Of a stretch of DNA of 64,000 nt, positions 18,921-27,903 are shown one piece after another. A program made the position numbers and the translations under genes. Origin of the DNA: Enterobacter quasihormaechei (GTDB lineage: Bacteria; Pseudomonadota; Gammaproteobacteria; Enterobacterales; Enterobacteriaceae); the NCBI RefSeq assembly GCF_004331385.1, contig NZ_SJON01000009.1, positions 62,001 to 126,000 on the forward strand. The letters are read 5' to 3'. Below the pieces are notes generated by a model. It saw only the letters and a program-made list of their open reading frames with translations, made no database searches and was not told the DNA's origin. Every line of letters begins with the position of its first letter. Position 1 is the first letter of the stretch.

Positions 18921-19886
18921 ATGAAAGCACCTTTAGTTCCCGTTAATGAAGCGGAGCGCCTGATTGCTCTGCGCGAGTCCGGTCTGCTCGAGATCGACAA
19001 TAATCCCGCGTTTGATCGTCTGACACGGCTGGCATCACGCTTTTTCAGGGTGCCGCTGGCGATGATCACGCTGGTGGATGACAACGCCGTCATCGTGAAG
19101 TCTGCCGAGGGCAAAGTGCCCGTCAGCCAGCCTCGCGATCTCTCGTTCTGTGGCCATACGATTCTGGGTGATGCCCCGCTGGTGGTGAGTGACACGCTGC
19201 TGGACGAACGCTTTGCGGATAATCCGCAGGTGGTGGTAGAGGGCGGCATACGCTTTTATGCCGGTTTTCCGCTGCGTTTACGCGACGGGGCGTGCGTAGG
19301 ATCGCTGTGCATTATTGATTACGTACCGCGCGAGTTTACGGCGGCGGATTCCGCCGTGCTGGCCGATCTTAGCGCGCTGGCAGAAGATGAATTTGCCGCA
19401 GTCAGCGCGGCCACGACCGATGAGCTTACGGGGTTGTTCAACCGTCGCGGGTTTAATCAGTTTGCGCATTTTGCCCTGTCGGTTGCGCGGCGTCGGGCAG
19501 AGCCGTTAACGCTTGGCTGGCTGGATCTGGACCATTTCAAAACCATTAACGATCGCTTCGGCCATCAGGAGGGCGACAAAGCCCTGAAAGCGATGGCTAA
19601 CCTGATGCGTTCGTCGTTTCGCGAGGCCGATCTGCTGGTACGTTTCGGCGGCGATGAGTTCGCGGTGCTGTTTGCGGACACCGATGAGCCAGGCGCCTGG
19701 ATCGCTATGCAGTATCTCGTCGAACAAACGGAAAAGTACAACGCGCGCCAGCTGCATCCCTGGTCGTTACAGTTCTCCTGGGGGCTGAGCGAGTTCGATC
19801 ATCACCGGAACGATATGCAGGCGTGGTTAAAACAGGCGGATACGCAGATGTACGCCATGAAGCAGCAACATCACCGCGAAAAATGA
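18921..19886 (+). CDS. GAF-domain diguanylate cyclase
   Basis: 321 residues, soluble. A GAF sensor domain (about 22-155; SFCGHTILGD, GSLCIIDY) is fused to a GGDEF domain (about 165-318). The active site GGDEF is at 243-247, and an RxxD inhibitory site (Arg234-Asp237) lies exactly five residues before it, so both catalysis and product feedback look intact. It should make cyclic di-GMP from GTP in response to a small ligand. K-12 has a different GGDEF gene (yneF/dgcF) near this position. AGGAG precedes the ATG. Confidence 0.9.
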   Translation: MKAPLVPVNEAERLIALRESGLLEIDNNPAFDRLTRLASRFFRVPLAMITLVDDNAVIVKSAEGKVPVSQPRDLSFCGHTILGDAPLVVSDTLLDERFADNPQVVVEGGIRFYAGFPLRLRDGACVGSLCIIDYVPREFTAADSAVLADLSALAEDEFAAVSAATTDELTGLFNRRGFNQFAHFALSVARRRAEPLTLGWLDLDHFKTINDRFGHQEGDKALKAMANLMRSSFREADLLVRFGGDEFAVLFADTDEPGAWIAMQYLVEQTEKYNARQLHPWSLQFSWGLSEFDHHRNDMQAWLKQADTQMYAMKQQHHREK

Positions 19887-19968
19887 CATAACGAAATCCT
19901 ATGTCATCGCCTGTTGCGTTACAAAAATGTTAATAGCAAAGTGGAGAGATTCAACCTAAGGACGCGCT

Positions 19969-20496
19969 ATGAACTCTCCCATGCTGATTAAACCTCTTTC
20001 CCGGCAGGACATTCTTACCCACCTCGATGACCTGATCGATATTCTTGTCAACTGCGTTAACGGCGGTGCCTCCGTCAGTTTTATGCTGCCTTTTACTGCT
20101 GAGAAGGCGCGTACGTTCTGGCTCGGCGTTGCGGACAGCGCCGGGCGCGGCGAACGAACCCTCCTGGGCTGTTTCGATGAAGAGCAGGGCATAATAGGAA
20201 CGGTACAGCTCATCACCGATCAGCCTGAAAACCAGCCGCACCGCGCAGATGTCGCAAAACTTCTGGTTCACGAGAAGGCGCGTCGTAAAGGGGTAGCCAT
20301 GGCGCTGATGGAAGCGCTGGAGGCGGTTGCGCGTGAAAAAGCGCTTACGGTGCTGGTGCTTGATACTACGACCGGCAGCGGCGCGGAGACGTTTTACCAG
20401 CGTGCAGGGTGGCAAAAGGTGGGGGAGATCCCACGCTACGCGTTGATGCCGAACGGCGATATGGCGGCGACCTCGGTGTTCTATAAATTTTTGTGA
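19969..20496 (+). CDS. GNAT family N-acetyltransferase
   Basis: 175 residues, one GNAT domain. Acetyl-CoA loop LLVHEKARRKGVAMALM (motif A, near 97-113) and motif B AETFYQRAGWQ near 143. Substrate unknown; small-molecule acetylation is likely from the family. The ATG follows AAGGACGCGCT. It stands alone between the cyclase and uxaB, both on the same strand, with 82 and 117 base gaps. Confidence 0.85.
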   Translation: MNSPMLIKPLSRQDILTHLDDLIDILVNCVNGGASVSFMLPFTAEKARTFWLGVADSAGRGERTLLGCFDEEQGIIGTVQLITDQPENQPHRADVAKLLVHEKARRKGVAMALMEALEAVAREKALTVLVLDTTTGSGAETFYQRAGWQKVGEIPRYALMPNGDMAATSVFYKFL

Positions 20497-20554
20497 TTAT
20501 TTCCCGCCATTGCGTCATGAGTTGATCCAGACAGGGGTTCTGGTTGTGAAGTTT

Positions 20555-20581
20555 TGATAAGTTATTACACCAATCTTATCA
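20555..20581. promoter_or_regulatory. Inverted repeat upstream of uxaB (candidate ExuR/UxuR site)
   Basis: TGATAAG (20555-20561) and CTTATCA (20575-20581) form a perfect 7-base inverted repeat with a 13-base spacer. It ends 32 bases before uxaB. E. coli uxaB is repressed by ExuR; that this repeat is its site is a guess from position. Confidence 0.35.
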
Positions 20582-20613
20582 GGCTGTATGACTAATCATA
20601 AAGGATCTCCATT

Positions 20614-22065
20614 GTGAACACACTCAACCGTCGTGATTTCCCCGGTGCGCGCTACCCTGAACGTATCATCCAGTTTGGCGAAGGTAACTTCCTGCGCGCG
20701 TTCGTTGACTGGCAAATCGACCTTTTGAACGAGCATACCGATCTCAACTCAGGTGTGGTGATTGTTCGGCCGATCCAGAGCGATTTTCCTCCGTCGCTGA
20801 GTACTCAGGATGGTCTGTATACCACGATTATTCGGGGTCTGAACGAGCAGGGAGAAGCGGTAAGCGATGCGCGTCTTATTCGCTCTGTGAACCGTGAAAT
20901 CAGCGTCTACAGCCAATACGATGAATTTCTGGCGCTCGCCCATAATCCGGACATGCGGTTTGTCTTCTCCAACACCACGGAAGCGGGCATCAGCTATCAC
21001 GCGGGCGATAAGTTTGACGATGCGCCTGCTGCCAGCTATCCGGCCAAGCTGACGCGTCTGCTGTTCGAACGCTTTACCCACTTCAACGGGGCTGCGGATA
21101 AAGGCTGGATCATCATTCCTTGCGAACTCATTGACTACAACGGCGAAGCCCTGCGTGAACTGGTGCTGCGTTATGCGCAGGAGTGGGCGCTGCCGGCGGC
21201 GTTCATTGCCTGGCTGAACGACGCGAACACATTCTGCTCGACGCTGGTTGACCGCATTGTTACCGGCTACCCGCGTGATGAGGTGGCAGAGCTGGAAGCC
21301 GGGCTGGGCTATCACGACGGTTTCCTGGACACTGCTGAACATTTCTATCTGTTTGTTATTCAGGGGCCAAAATCGCTTGCAGCCGAACTGCGCCTGGATA
21401 AATACCCGCTCAACGTCCTGATTGTTGAAGATATTAAACCGTATAAAGAGCGTAAGGTGGCGATCCTCAACGGCGCGCACACGGCGCTGGTGCCGGTTGC
21501 TTATCAGGCCGGACTGGATACGGTAGGGGAAGCCATGAACGACGCGGAGATTTGCGCGTTCGTTGAAAAAGCTATCTATGAAGAGATTATTCCGGTACTG
21601 GATCTGCCGCGCGACGAGCTGCAATCCTTCGCCCGTGCCGTAACGGGGCGTTTCCGTAATCCGTACATTAAGCACCAGCTGCTGTCGATTGCCTTAAACG
21701 GGATGACGAAATACCGCACCCGCATTCTGCCGCAGCTGCTGGCAGGGCAGACGACGACCGGCAAACTGCCCGCACGACTCACATTTGCCCTGGCGGCGCT
21801 GATTGCCTTCTACCGTGCCGAACGCAACGGTGAGCGTTATCCGGTGCAGGACGATGCGCACTGGCTGGAACGTTATCAGCAGCTGTGGACGCAGCATCAC
21901 GACAAGCAGATTACTACGCACGATCTGGTGTCGTCGGTGTTAAGCGTGAGCGAGCACTGGGAGCAGGACCTGACACAGGTGAATGGACTGGTTGAACAGG
22001 TTGCGCAGGATCTGGATGCGATTTTAAGCAAAGGGATGCGCGATGCGGTGAAACCGCTCTGCTAA
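20614..22065 (+). CDS. uxaB: Tagaturonate reductase UxaB
   Basis: 483 residues, mannitol dehydrogenase superfamily, near-identical in layout to E. coli UxaB. N-terminal NAD-binding segment [21 protein letters not shown]-terminal catalytic block with KxxxxN-type residues in [16 protein letters not shown] (near 275-290). It reduces D-tagaturonate to D-altronate in galacturonate degradation. It starts with ATG after AAGGATCTCC and is followed by a strong terminator, so it is a single-gene unit. The upstream region is AT-rich with an inverted repeat. Confidence 0.95.
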   Translation: MNTLNRRDFPGARYPERIIQFGEGNFLRAFVDWQIDLLNEHTDLNSGVVIVRPIQSDFPPSLSTQDGLYTTIIRGLNEQGEAVSDARLIRSVNREISVYSQYDEFLALAHNPDMRFVFSNTTEAGISYHAGDKFDDAPAASYPAKLTRLLFERFTHFNGAADKGWIIIPCELIDYNGEALRELVLRYAQEWALPAAFIAWLNDANTFCSTLVDRIVTGYPRDEVAELEAGLGYHDGFLDTAEHFYLFVIQGPKSLAAELRLDKYPLNVLIVEDIKPYKERKVAILNGAHTALVPVAYQAGLDTVGEAMNDAEICAFVEKAIYEEIIPVLDLPRDELQSFARAVTGRFRNPYIKHQLLSIALNGMTKYRTRILPQLLAGQTTTGKLPARLTFALAALIAFYRAERNGERYPVQDDAHWLERYQQLWTQHHDKQITTHDLVSSVLSVSEHWEQDLTQVNGLVEQVAQDLDAILSKGMRDAVKPLC

Positions 22066-22073
22066 TCAGACTG

Positions 22074-22096
22074 CCCGGCGTTTGCCGGGTTTTTTT
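22074..22096 (+). terminator. Rho-independent terminator of uxaB
   Basis: Stem CCCGGC (22074-22079), loop GTTT, stem GCCGGG (22084-22089), followed by seven T. It begins eight bases after the uxaB stop. Confidence 0.9.
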
Positions 22097-22212
22097 AGCA
22101 ACTCTTTTTAGTTACAACATACTATAGGTTCTTTTTTTAAATCACATGCAGCACCGTGCGGTTTAGGCTAATCAGGTGAGAAAATGCAATGAGTTGTTAA
22201 CATGCTTGCAAC

Positions 22213-22228
22213 CGTGACGGGGATCACG
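22213..22228. promoter_or_regulatory. CRP-like palindrome upstream of yneE
   Basis: CGTGA-CGGGGA-TCACG is a perfect palindrome with CRP half-site spacing but a C/G at the outer position of each half. It lies 37 bases before the yneE ATG. Weak CRP site at best. Confidence 0.35.
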
Positions 22229-22265
22229 TTTAATAGCCGCGCTCTTTACTTTTCTGAAGCTGATT

Positions 22266-23180
22266 ATGATTGTTCGTCCTCAACAGCACTGGCTGCAACT
22301 GATTTTTGTCTGGCATGGTTCGGTACTACCCAAAATTTATACCCGACTGCTGCTTAACTTCCTGCTTTCCATCGCCGTGATTGTCATGCTGCCGTGGTAT
22401 ACCTCGCTGGGCATCCGGTTTACCGTCGCGCCATTCAGCATTCTGGGCGTGGCTATCGCTATCTTCCTTGGCTTTCGGAACAACGCCTGCTATTCGCGCT
22501 ACGTTGAGGCGCGTCTGCTTTGGGGGCAGTTGATGATAGCGGCGCGCTCGCTGTTTCGCGAGGTAAAAAACACCTTACCGGATGATAAACATCTCGGAGA
22601 GTTTGTCCGCCTGCAAATCGCTTTTGCTAACTGTCTGCGCATGACTCTGCGCAAAGAAATCAATGCCGATCGGCTTTCTCGCTATCTGTCTCCGGACGAT
22701 TTACGTAAGGTGATGGACGCCAACTCTCCGGCGAACCGTATCCTGCTGATTATGGGGGAGTGGCTGGCCGTACGTCGGCGTAACGGGCATCTCTCAGACA
22801 TCCTGTTTCACAGCCTGAACAACCGCCTGAACGATATGTCCATCGTGCTGGCCGGCTGCGAGCGCATCGCCAATACGCCCGTCCCGTTTGCCTATACGCT
22901 GATCCTGCACCGGACGGTGTATCTGTTCTGCATCATGCTGCCGTTTGCGCTGGTTGTTGATCTGCATTACATGACGCCGTTCGTCTCCGCGCTGATTTCG
23001 TACACCTTTATCTCGCTGGATACCCTGGCGGAAGAGCTGGAAGATCCGTTTGGGACAGAAGATAACGACCTGCCGCTGGACGCCATCTGCAACATGATGG
23101 AGCGCGATCTGTTACAGATGAACGATGAAGAGAACATCCCTGAAAGGCTGATGCCGGATAAGCATTATCAGCTGACCTGA
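22266..23180 (+). CDS. yneE: Bestrophin-like ion channel YneE
   Basis: 304 residues, bestrophin/RFP-TM family. Closely resembles E. coli YneE and the structurally characterised Klebsiella bestrophin KpBest, a pentameric cation channel. Family segments: ILGVAIAIFLGFRNNACYSRY (pore neck, near 60-80), NRILLIMGEWLA, and ALAEELEDPFGTEDNDLPL-type cytoplasmic acidic motif (LAEELEDPFG near 256). The second ATG-like start is not needed; the chosen ATG aligns with homologues. It overlaps the converging GNAT gene by 13 bases. Confidence 0.9.
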   Translation: MIVRPQQHWLQLIFVWHGSVLPKIYTRLLLNFLLSIAVIVMLPWYTSLGIRFTVAPFSILGVAIAIFLGFRNNACYSRYVEARLLWGQLMIAARSLFREVKNTLPDDKHLGEFVRLQIAFANCLRMTLRKEINADRLSRYLSPDDLRKVMDANSPANRILLIMGEWLAVRRRNGHLSDILFHSLNNRLNDMSIVLAGCERIANTPVPFAYTLILHRTVYLFCIMLPFALVVDLHYMTPFVSALISYTFISLDTLAEELEDPFGTEDNDLPLDAICNMMERDLLQMNDEENIPERLMPDKHYQLT

Positions 23181-23716
23181 CGGGCATTCCACTCGTCGCG
23201 GGTGATTTCCCACAGTTCGGAGTCCAGCATGCCGCTGACGTAGGCTTTTTTTTCTGTCCTGAGGAGCCGCATGCCGCTGCTGTCTGAAATACGTCGGGAG
23301 CGGCTATTGGCAGCCGCTTTCGGCGCACGTAGCACCGGTTTGTTAAGCGTATTGAACCAATAATCCGTGGCCGCAATACTCGCCTCCCGCATATATCCCT
23401 GACCCTGAAATTCCGGCGAGAGCCAGAAGCCCCGGTTGTTGTCTTCCACGTCGTACAGGCAAATTAACCCCATCAGTTCATCAGGCGCTTCGCGACGGCG
23501 AATCGTCCAGAACCACGCTTTACCTTTGGCCATATCGGGCAGCGCTACGTTGTTGACATAGCTTTCAGCACCGTCGTCCGGATAGGGCCAGGGTACGGAA
23601 GCCACCATATAGCGAACAATTTCCCAGCGTGGATAACGCTGCTGGATCTGAACAGCATCGGCGGCAACGAGGGGTTTAAGCAATAGGCGTGCTGTCGTCA
23701 GCGTGGGTATCGTCAT
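23168..23716 (-). CDS. GNAT family N-acetyltransferase (RimJ/RimL-like)
   Basis: 182 residues. N-terminal LTTARLLLKPL and core GFWLSPEFQGQGYMREA (acetyl-CoA loop near 120) place it in the RimJ/RimL-type GNATs that acetylate protein N-termini or small amines. C-terminal APKAAANSRSRRISDSSGMRLL fits the family. Its 3' end runs 13 bases into yneE from the other strand. The ATG has GGAGATCACC upstream on the minus strand. Target unknown. Confidence 0.82.
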   Translation of the reverse strand: MTIPTLTTARLLLKPLVAADAVQIQQRYPRWEIVRYMVASVPWPYPDDGAESYVNNVALPDMAKGKAWFWTIRRREAPDELMGLICLYDVEDNNRGFWLSPEFQGQGYMREASIAATDYWFNTLNKPVLRAPKAAANSRSRRISDSSGMRLLRTEKKAYVSGMLDSELWEITRDEWNARQVS

Positions 23717-23820
23717 CCGGTGATCTCCATATTTGAGCGTTATGCTTTTGTTTGGGTTCTGGTATTTTCAGTTCCGTTCTACTGTACTTTAAATGCTATC
23801 CAGTCACTGGCGGTTTTTTG

Positions 23821-24285
23821 ATGAAAATTTTGCCTTTGTTAACCGGACACGTTTCTTATGAACTCCTGCAACACGGGAAACGGATTGAGGACGCTATCGC
23901 CCGTCATGACGATGTGTTATTAGACCATTCTACGCCTGAACTGGAGCGCTATTTCTCACGCCCGCTTAGTGAGCTGCCACGTCAAAATGCTTATCCAGTT
24001 GCGATATTATTACCACTGTTTCTGATTATTTTTGCGTTTAACTTGCTGCCATTTCTCCGGTTGGTATCAAGTATTTCGCCATCGCTACATGCACTCAGTT
24101 TTTTTGTCCCATCGTTAACCATACTTATCTTCCTGATGCTCGCCAGTACACGCCTCGCTCGCGGATACACTTCAGGACTAAAAGGATTTTTAGCGCTTTT
24201 CATTCTCCTGTTCACATTAACGGTTCTGCAATGGGCAGACGAAATGCCGCTTTTAGCACACAGCCTGAACACATTCTTACGGTGA
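23821..24285 (+). CDS. Small membrane protein of unknown function
   Basis: 154 residues from ATG 23821; an in-frame TTG 23 codons upstream gives an improbable leader. Residues 1-60 are polar and cytoplasmic-looking (HDDVLLDHSTPELERYFSRPL). Three hydrophobic segments follow: about 62-82, 88-110 and 122-140. The base composition is AT-richer than its neighbours. It precedes the DipZ-like gene by 45 bases on the same strand, so it may be co-expressed with it. I do not recognise the family. Confidence 0.6.
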   Translation: MKILPLLTGHVSYELLQHGKRIEDAIARHDDVLLDHSTPELERYFSRPLSELPRQNAYPVAILLPLFLIIFAFNLLPFLRLVSSISPSLHALSFFVPSLTILIFLMLASTRLARGYTSGLKGFLALFILLFTLTVLQWADEMPLLAHSLNTFLR

Positions 24286-24330
24286 AATGACCTCACTGCA
24301 CCTTCGCAGCAACGGTATTGTGAGGTCCTT

Positions 24331-25521
24331 ATGTTTCTGATAATTGCTTTTTTGGGCGGCATGATTAGTCTGCTCAGCCCGTGTACGCTTCCCGTCATTC
24401 CTCTGCTGTTCGCCGGCTTCCAGGGGCAGCGCAAACACATTCTGGCGCTACTCGGGGGGATGATTGTGATGTTTACGTTGGTGGCGATGGTGGTCACGGT
24501 TGCCAGCGAGTGGATCGCCGACGCTACCGTTATCGCCCGCTGGATTGCGCTTCTGGTGCTGGGCATCGCCGCACTGGCTCTCATTTTCCCCCAGTTCGCA
24601 CAACGGATTGCCAGCCCTGCGGTCAGCGTCGGGAACGTGCTGAACACCCGCAGCGCACAGACGCGCGGCATGTTGTCGGCATTTCTGGCAGGGCTGTCCG
24701 TAGGGCTCCTGTGGTCTCCCTGTGCCGGACCGATTCTCGGAGCGATCTTCAGCATCAATATTGCGGGTCACTCGGCCATTGCAACCGGCGCGCTGTTAGC
24801 CGCTTACGGCGGAGGATGCGCGCTGATGCTGGGGCTACTTGTCATCGGAGGGCGTAAGCTGATCACCCCTCTGAGGGCAAAATCCACGTTGATGGCGCGT
24901 CTGCGTCAGGGCGCAGGGGTAATGATGTTAGCCGCCGTGGCCTTTAACGCCTCCGGAATGACTTCGTCGCTGAAAGGAGCCAACGGCATTGCCGACCGTC
25001 TGGAAAACGCCCTGTTAAGGCTTGCGCAACCAGCCTCCACGCAGGTGAAACTGCAACCTGTGGCTGACGCGGTGCCGAACAGCCAGCTGCCGTCGCTGGA
25101 CGGCGGCACGGGCTGGATAAACGGTGACCCTGTCACGTCTGCATCCCTGCGAGGAAAGGTGGTGCTTATTGATTTCTGGACGTGGGACTGCATTAACTGC
25201 CAGCACACGCTCCCGCACGTACGTGACTGGGCGAAGAAATACCAGTCTGAAGGCCTGGTGGTGATTGGCGTCCACACCCCGGAATATCCATGGGAAAAGC
25301 CGTTATCATCGGTGAAAAACGCGGTCAACAAATGGCAGCTGCCGTACCGCGTCGTGACGGATAATAACTATAAAATCTGGAGCGCGTTCGGAAACCAGTA
25401 CTGGCCGGCGCATTACTTTTTCGATGCGAAAGGGCAACTGCGTTACACCTCGTTCGGCGAAGGTCACTACGACAAGCAGGAGGCCGTTATACAACAGCTG
25501 CTCAAGGAGGCGCGTTCCTGA
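24331..25521 (+). CDS. DipZ-like fusion: CcdA-type membrane domain plus thioredoxin-like domain
   Basis: 396 residues. An N-terminal DsbD-gamma/CcdA domain (about 1-220, six helices) has the redox pair Cys18 (LLSPCTLP) and Cys131 (WSPCAGP). A TlpA/AhpC-TSA-type thioredoxin domain (about 245-396) has CINC at 287-290 in WTWDCINCQHTLPHV. This architecture is known as DipZ in mycobacteria. Electrons should pass from cytoplasmic thioredoxin through the membrane cysteines to the periplasmic CxxC; the client is unknown. It lacks the DsbD alpha domain and the C-terminal sugar-binding-like domain of mycobacterial DipZ. Confidence 0.85.
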   Translation: MFLIIAFLGGMISLLSPCTLPVIPLLFAGFQGQRKHILALLGGMIVMFTLVAMVVTVASEWIADATVIARWIALLVLGIAALALIFPQFAQRIASPAVSVGNVLNTRSAQTRGMLSAFLAGLSVGLLWSPCAGPILGAIFSINIAGHSAIATGALLAAYGGGCALMLGLLVIGGRKLITPLRAKSTLMARLRQGAGVMMLAAVAFNASGMTSSLKGANGIADRLENALLRLAQPASTQVKLQPVADAVPNSQLPSLDGGTGWINGDPVTSASLRGKVVLIDFWTWDCINCQHTLPHVRDWAKKYQSEGLVVIGVHTPEYPWEKPLSSVKNAVNKWQLPYRVVTDNNYKIWSAFGNQYWPAHYFFDAKGQLRYTSFGEGHYDKQEAVIQQLLKEARS

Positions 25522-25527
25522 TCCGGC

Positions 25528-26286
25528 TCAGGGTGCCCGCTGAGCAACCATAAACAGGCGTGGAAAGGCCAGCAGTATCTGCCCGTTCTCCTGGAGCGGA
25601 TACTGCTCAACCAGCCGTTCATGATAGCGTTTCAGAAAGTTTTTCTGCTCGCTCTCGTTGAGATCCTGCAACCACGGCCTTAACCCCGTTGCGCTGACCC
25701 AGTCAATGATCGCCTGATGAGAGCTCATCTGATGGAAGTAGGTGGTGCGCCAGATATCCACGTCGCATCCCGCTTCCGTCAAAATATCGTAGTAGGCATG
25801 GATGCCCGGCAACGGCTCGCGGCCACGATCGGGGTAGCCCTGTTCCCCGGCGACTTCACGCATCAGGGCGTGCGTCGGCTCAAGCCAGTTGTCGGGCATT
25901 TGCACCGCCAGCACGCCGTTTAGCTGAAGCAGTGAAACCAGATGTGGCAGAAGGTGATAATGGTCCGGGATCCATTGCAGGGAGGCGTTGGCGTAGATCA
26001 GGCTAAGAGGCTGTTCAGGTTTGTAGTGACGAATATCCGCTTCAATAAACTGACAGTCTGGCAGAGCCTGTCGGGCTTCGTCCAGCATGGCCGGGGAGTT
26101 ATCCACGCCGGCGATCTGTGCTGTAGGCCAACGCTGTTTCAGCAGCGCCGTGCTGTTACCCGGCCCGCAGCCCAAATCCACGGCAGACGTTACGTCAGCA
26201 AGCGGCACCCGGGCGAGTAACTCAGCGGCGGGACGCGTGCGCTCTGCGCTGTACTGAAGATAAAGAGAGGGATCCCAGTCGGCCAT
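25528..26286 (-). CDS. tam: Trans-aconitate 2-methyltransferase Tam
   Basis: 252 residues, class I SAM methyltransferase nearly collinear with E. coli Tam. SAM-binding motif [14 protein letters not shown] near 36-49, and [20 protein letters not shown] near 132-150. It monomethylates trans-aconitate, a spontaneous by-product that inhibits aconitase. Six bases separate its stop from that of the converging DipZ-like gene. Confidence 0.94.
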   Translation of the reverse strand: MADWDPSLYLQYSAERTRPAAELLARVPLADVTSAVDLGCGPGNSTALLKQRWPTAQIAGVDNSPAMLDEARQALPDCQFIEADIRHYKPEQPLSLIYANASLQWIPDHYHLLPHLVSLLQLNGVLAVQMPDNWLEPTHALMREVAGEQGYPDRGREPLPGIHAYYDILTEAGCDVDIWRTTYFHQMSSHQAIIDWVSATGLRPWLQDLNESEQKNFLKRYHERLVEQYPLQENGQILLAFPRLFMVAQRAP

Positions 26287-26370
26287 TTTCGCATCTCCAT
26301 GTTGAGGTGTTCAGCAAGAATAGCACAGGCAGAAACCTGAGCCGTGGCAGGTATCTGGATAACCGTGAGA

Positions 26371-26955
26371 TTATAAAATGCCTTTCAGGGCTACGTGATA
26401 AAGCAGCATGATGGTTTTACCGTCGACAATCTGGCCGTTCTCAATGCCCCGTAGCGCGTCGTCCAGCGTCATTTCCAGCACGTCGATATCTTCCCCCTCG
26501 GCCTTAACGCCGCCGCCCGCGCTGACCCGATCCTGCGGATGATATTCCGCCAGATAGAAATAGAGCTTTTCGGTAACGGAGCCCGGGCTCATGTAGGCCT
26601 CAAAAACTTTCTCAACGCGCGTCACCTTAAACCCGGTTTCTTCTTCTGCTTCGGCCTTAATCCGGCTTTCAGGATCCAGGTTATCAAGCAACCCCGCGGC
26701 TGCCTCAATGAGATCCTCTTCGTGACCATTGATAAACACCGGGAAACGGAACTGACGCGTCAGAATGACGGTTTTGCTGTCGCGATTATAGAGCAGGATC
26801 GTCGCGCCATTCCCGCGGTCATATACTTCGCGCTCTTGCCGCTGCCAGTCACCATCGCTGCGCTGGAGGTCAAAAGTGTATTTTTTCAGGTTATACCAGT
26901 TATCGGACAACGTTTCGCTAGTGATAATGCGTATATCTGCACGTTTTGATTGCAC
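26371..26955 (-). CDS. NudK-like Nudix hydrolase
   Basis: 194 residues from a GTG start preceded by GAGAGGAGAG; an ATG 31 codons upstream would run through the divergent promoter. Similar in length and sequence to E. coli NudK (GDP-mannose pyrophosphatase; REVYDRGNGATILLYN near 40-56). The Nudix box is GLLDNLDPESRIKAEAEEETGF, with Ala where the consensus has the Arg of REUXEE, but the metal-binding glutamates remain. It lies divergent from a DeoR-type gene with shared repeats, which suggests joint control with sugar metabolism. A second copy of nudK elsewhere in the genome is likely. Confidence 0.8.
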   Translation of the reverse strand: MQSKRADIRIITSETLSDNWYNLKKYTFDLQRSDGDWQRQEREVYDRGNGATILLYNRDSKTVILTRQFRFPVFINGHEEDLIEAAAGLLDNLDPESRIKAEAEEETGFKVTRVEKVFEAYMSPGSVTEKLYFYLAEYHPQDRVSAGGGVKAEGEDIDVLEMTLDDALRGIENGQIVDGKTIMLLYHVALKGIL

Positions 26956-27026
26956 GTTTAGCTCTCCTCTCGTAGAGTAAACATCATAAGCAGCACTATC
27001 GTGCAAAAACAAGCTATATCGTGCAA
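26947..27026. promoter_or_regulatory. Repeated TATCGTGCAA boxes between the Nudix gene and the DeoR-family gene
   Basis: TATCGTGCAA occurs at 26997-27006 and 27017-27026, exactly 20 bases apart (two helical turns). A third, inverted copy (AACGTGCAATC on the minus strand, 26947-26957) covers the Nudix GTG start. These look like operators for the adjacent DeoR-family repressor. Binding is inferred. Confidence 0.55.
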
Positions 27027-27040
27027 TATCGGGAATAAAA

Positions 27041-27799
27041 ATGCTCACCAGTCAGCGTAAACAGTTAATCCTTGAAAAGCTGGAGGCGGAAGGCCAGGTT
27101 CAGTCTACTGCGCTTAGCCACTTATTTTCGGTGTCTGAGGACACTATTCGCCGAGATTTACGCGAACTGGCGGCAGAAGGGCGTTTGCAGCGTGTCCACG
27201 GCGGCGCGCTTCCGGCATCTTCAGCGATTGCGCCTTTTGCCGAGCGCCAGTCCGTTAAAATGGATGCCAAGAAACGCGTGGCCCGTCGGGGCGCGCAGCT
27301 CATTTCGCCGGGGCAGGTGGTAATTGTCGATGGCGGGACAACCACCTCAGAACTGATCACGTTTTTACCGCCAGATCTACGGATTACCGTGGTGACGCAC
27401 AGCCCGGGTATCGCATTGGGGCTGGTCGACCATCCGAGCATAGAAGTGATTCTGATTGGCGGCCGATTGTATAAACATTCCATCGTCACGGTCGGCGCGG
27501 CCGCTATTGAAGGCATCAACAATATTCATGCAGATCTGTTCTTCATGGGCGTCACCGGCGTTCATCCCGAGGCCGGGCTGACTACAGGAGATTATGAGGA
27601 AGCGTGCATCAAACGTGCATTTTCCGGCAGAGCGGCGGAAACGGTAGTACTGGCCTCGCCGGAAAAGATCAATACGGCCTCGGCGTTTGTGATTGGCGAT
27701 TTGTCGCTGGTCAATACGCTGGTCGTTGAGGACACAACGGATGAACGCTGGGTCAACGCCATGAAAGAAAAGGGCATTGCGGTGATCGCAAGCCAGTAA
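27041..27799 (+). CDS. DeoR-family transcriptional regulator
   Basis: 252 residues. N-terminal HTH (residues 6-57; LSHLFSVSEDTIRRDLRELAAEGRLQRVHGGA is the classic DeoR signature region) and a C-terminal phosphosugar-sensing domain with DGGTTTSELITFLP near 98 and the VGAAAIEGI/GVTGVHPEAGLTT blocks. Family members respond to phosphorylated sugars. Divergent from the NudK-like gene and 104 bases upstream of the GH28 gene, which together form a plausible regulon. The ATG has only a weak ribosome site (CGGGA). Confidence 0.88.
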   Translation: MLTSQRKQLILEKLEAEGQVQSTALSHLFSVSEDTIRRDLRELAAEGRLQRVHGGALPASSAIAPFAERQSVKMDAKKRVARRGAQLISPGQVVIVDGGTTTSELITFLPPDLRITVVTHSPGIALGLVDHPSIEVILIGGRLYKHSIVTVGAAAIEGINNIHADLFFMGVTGVHPEAGLTTGDYEEACIKRAFSGRAAETVVLASPEKINTASAFVIGDLSLVNTLVVEDTTDERWVNAMKEKGIAVIASQ

Positions 27800-27903
27800 A
27801 TATCCGTTTTTTTGCCAGCCTGACTGCGGGGCTGTCAAACAGACAAAGGTTATGCGTCACGCTGATTCTTAGACTAACGCTTTCATTCGTTTAAGGACAA
27901 CCC

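Noticed and set aside
20749..21675. A 308-codon minus-strand frame opposite uxaB
   Set aside because: Shadow of uxaB, with no recognisable domain.
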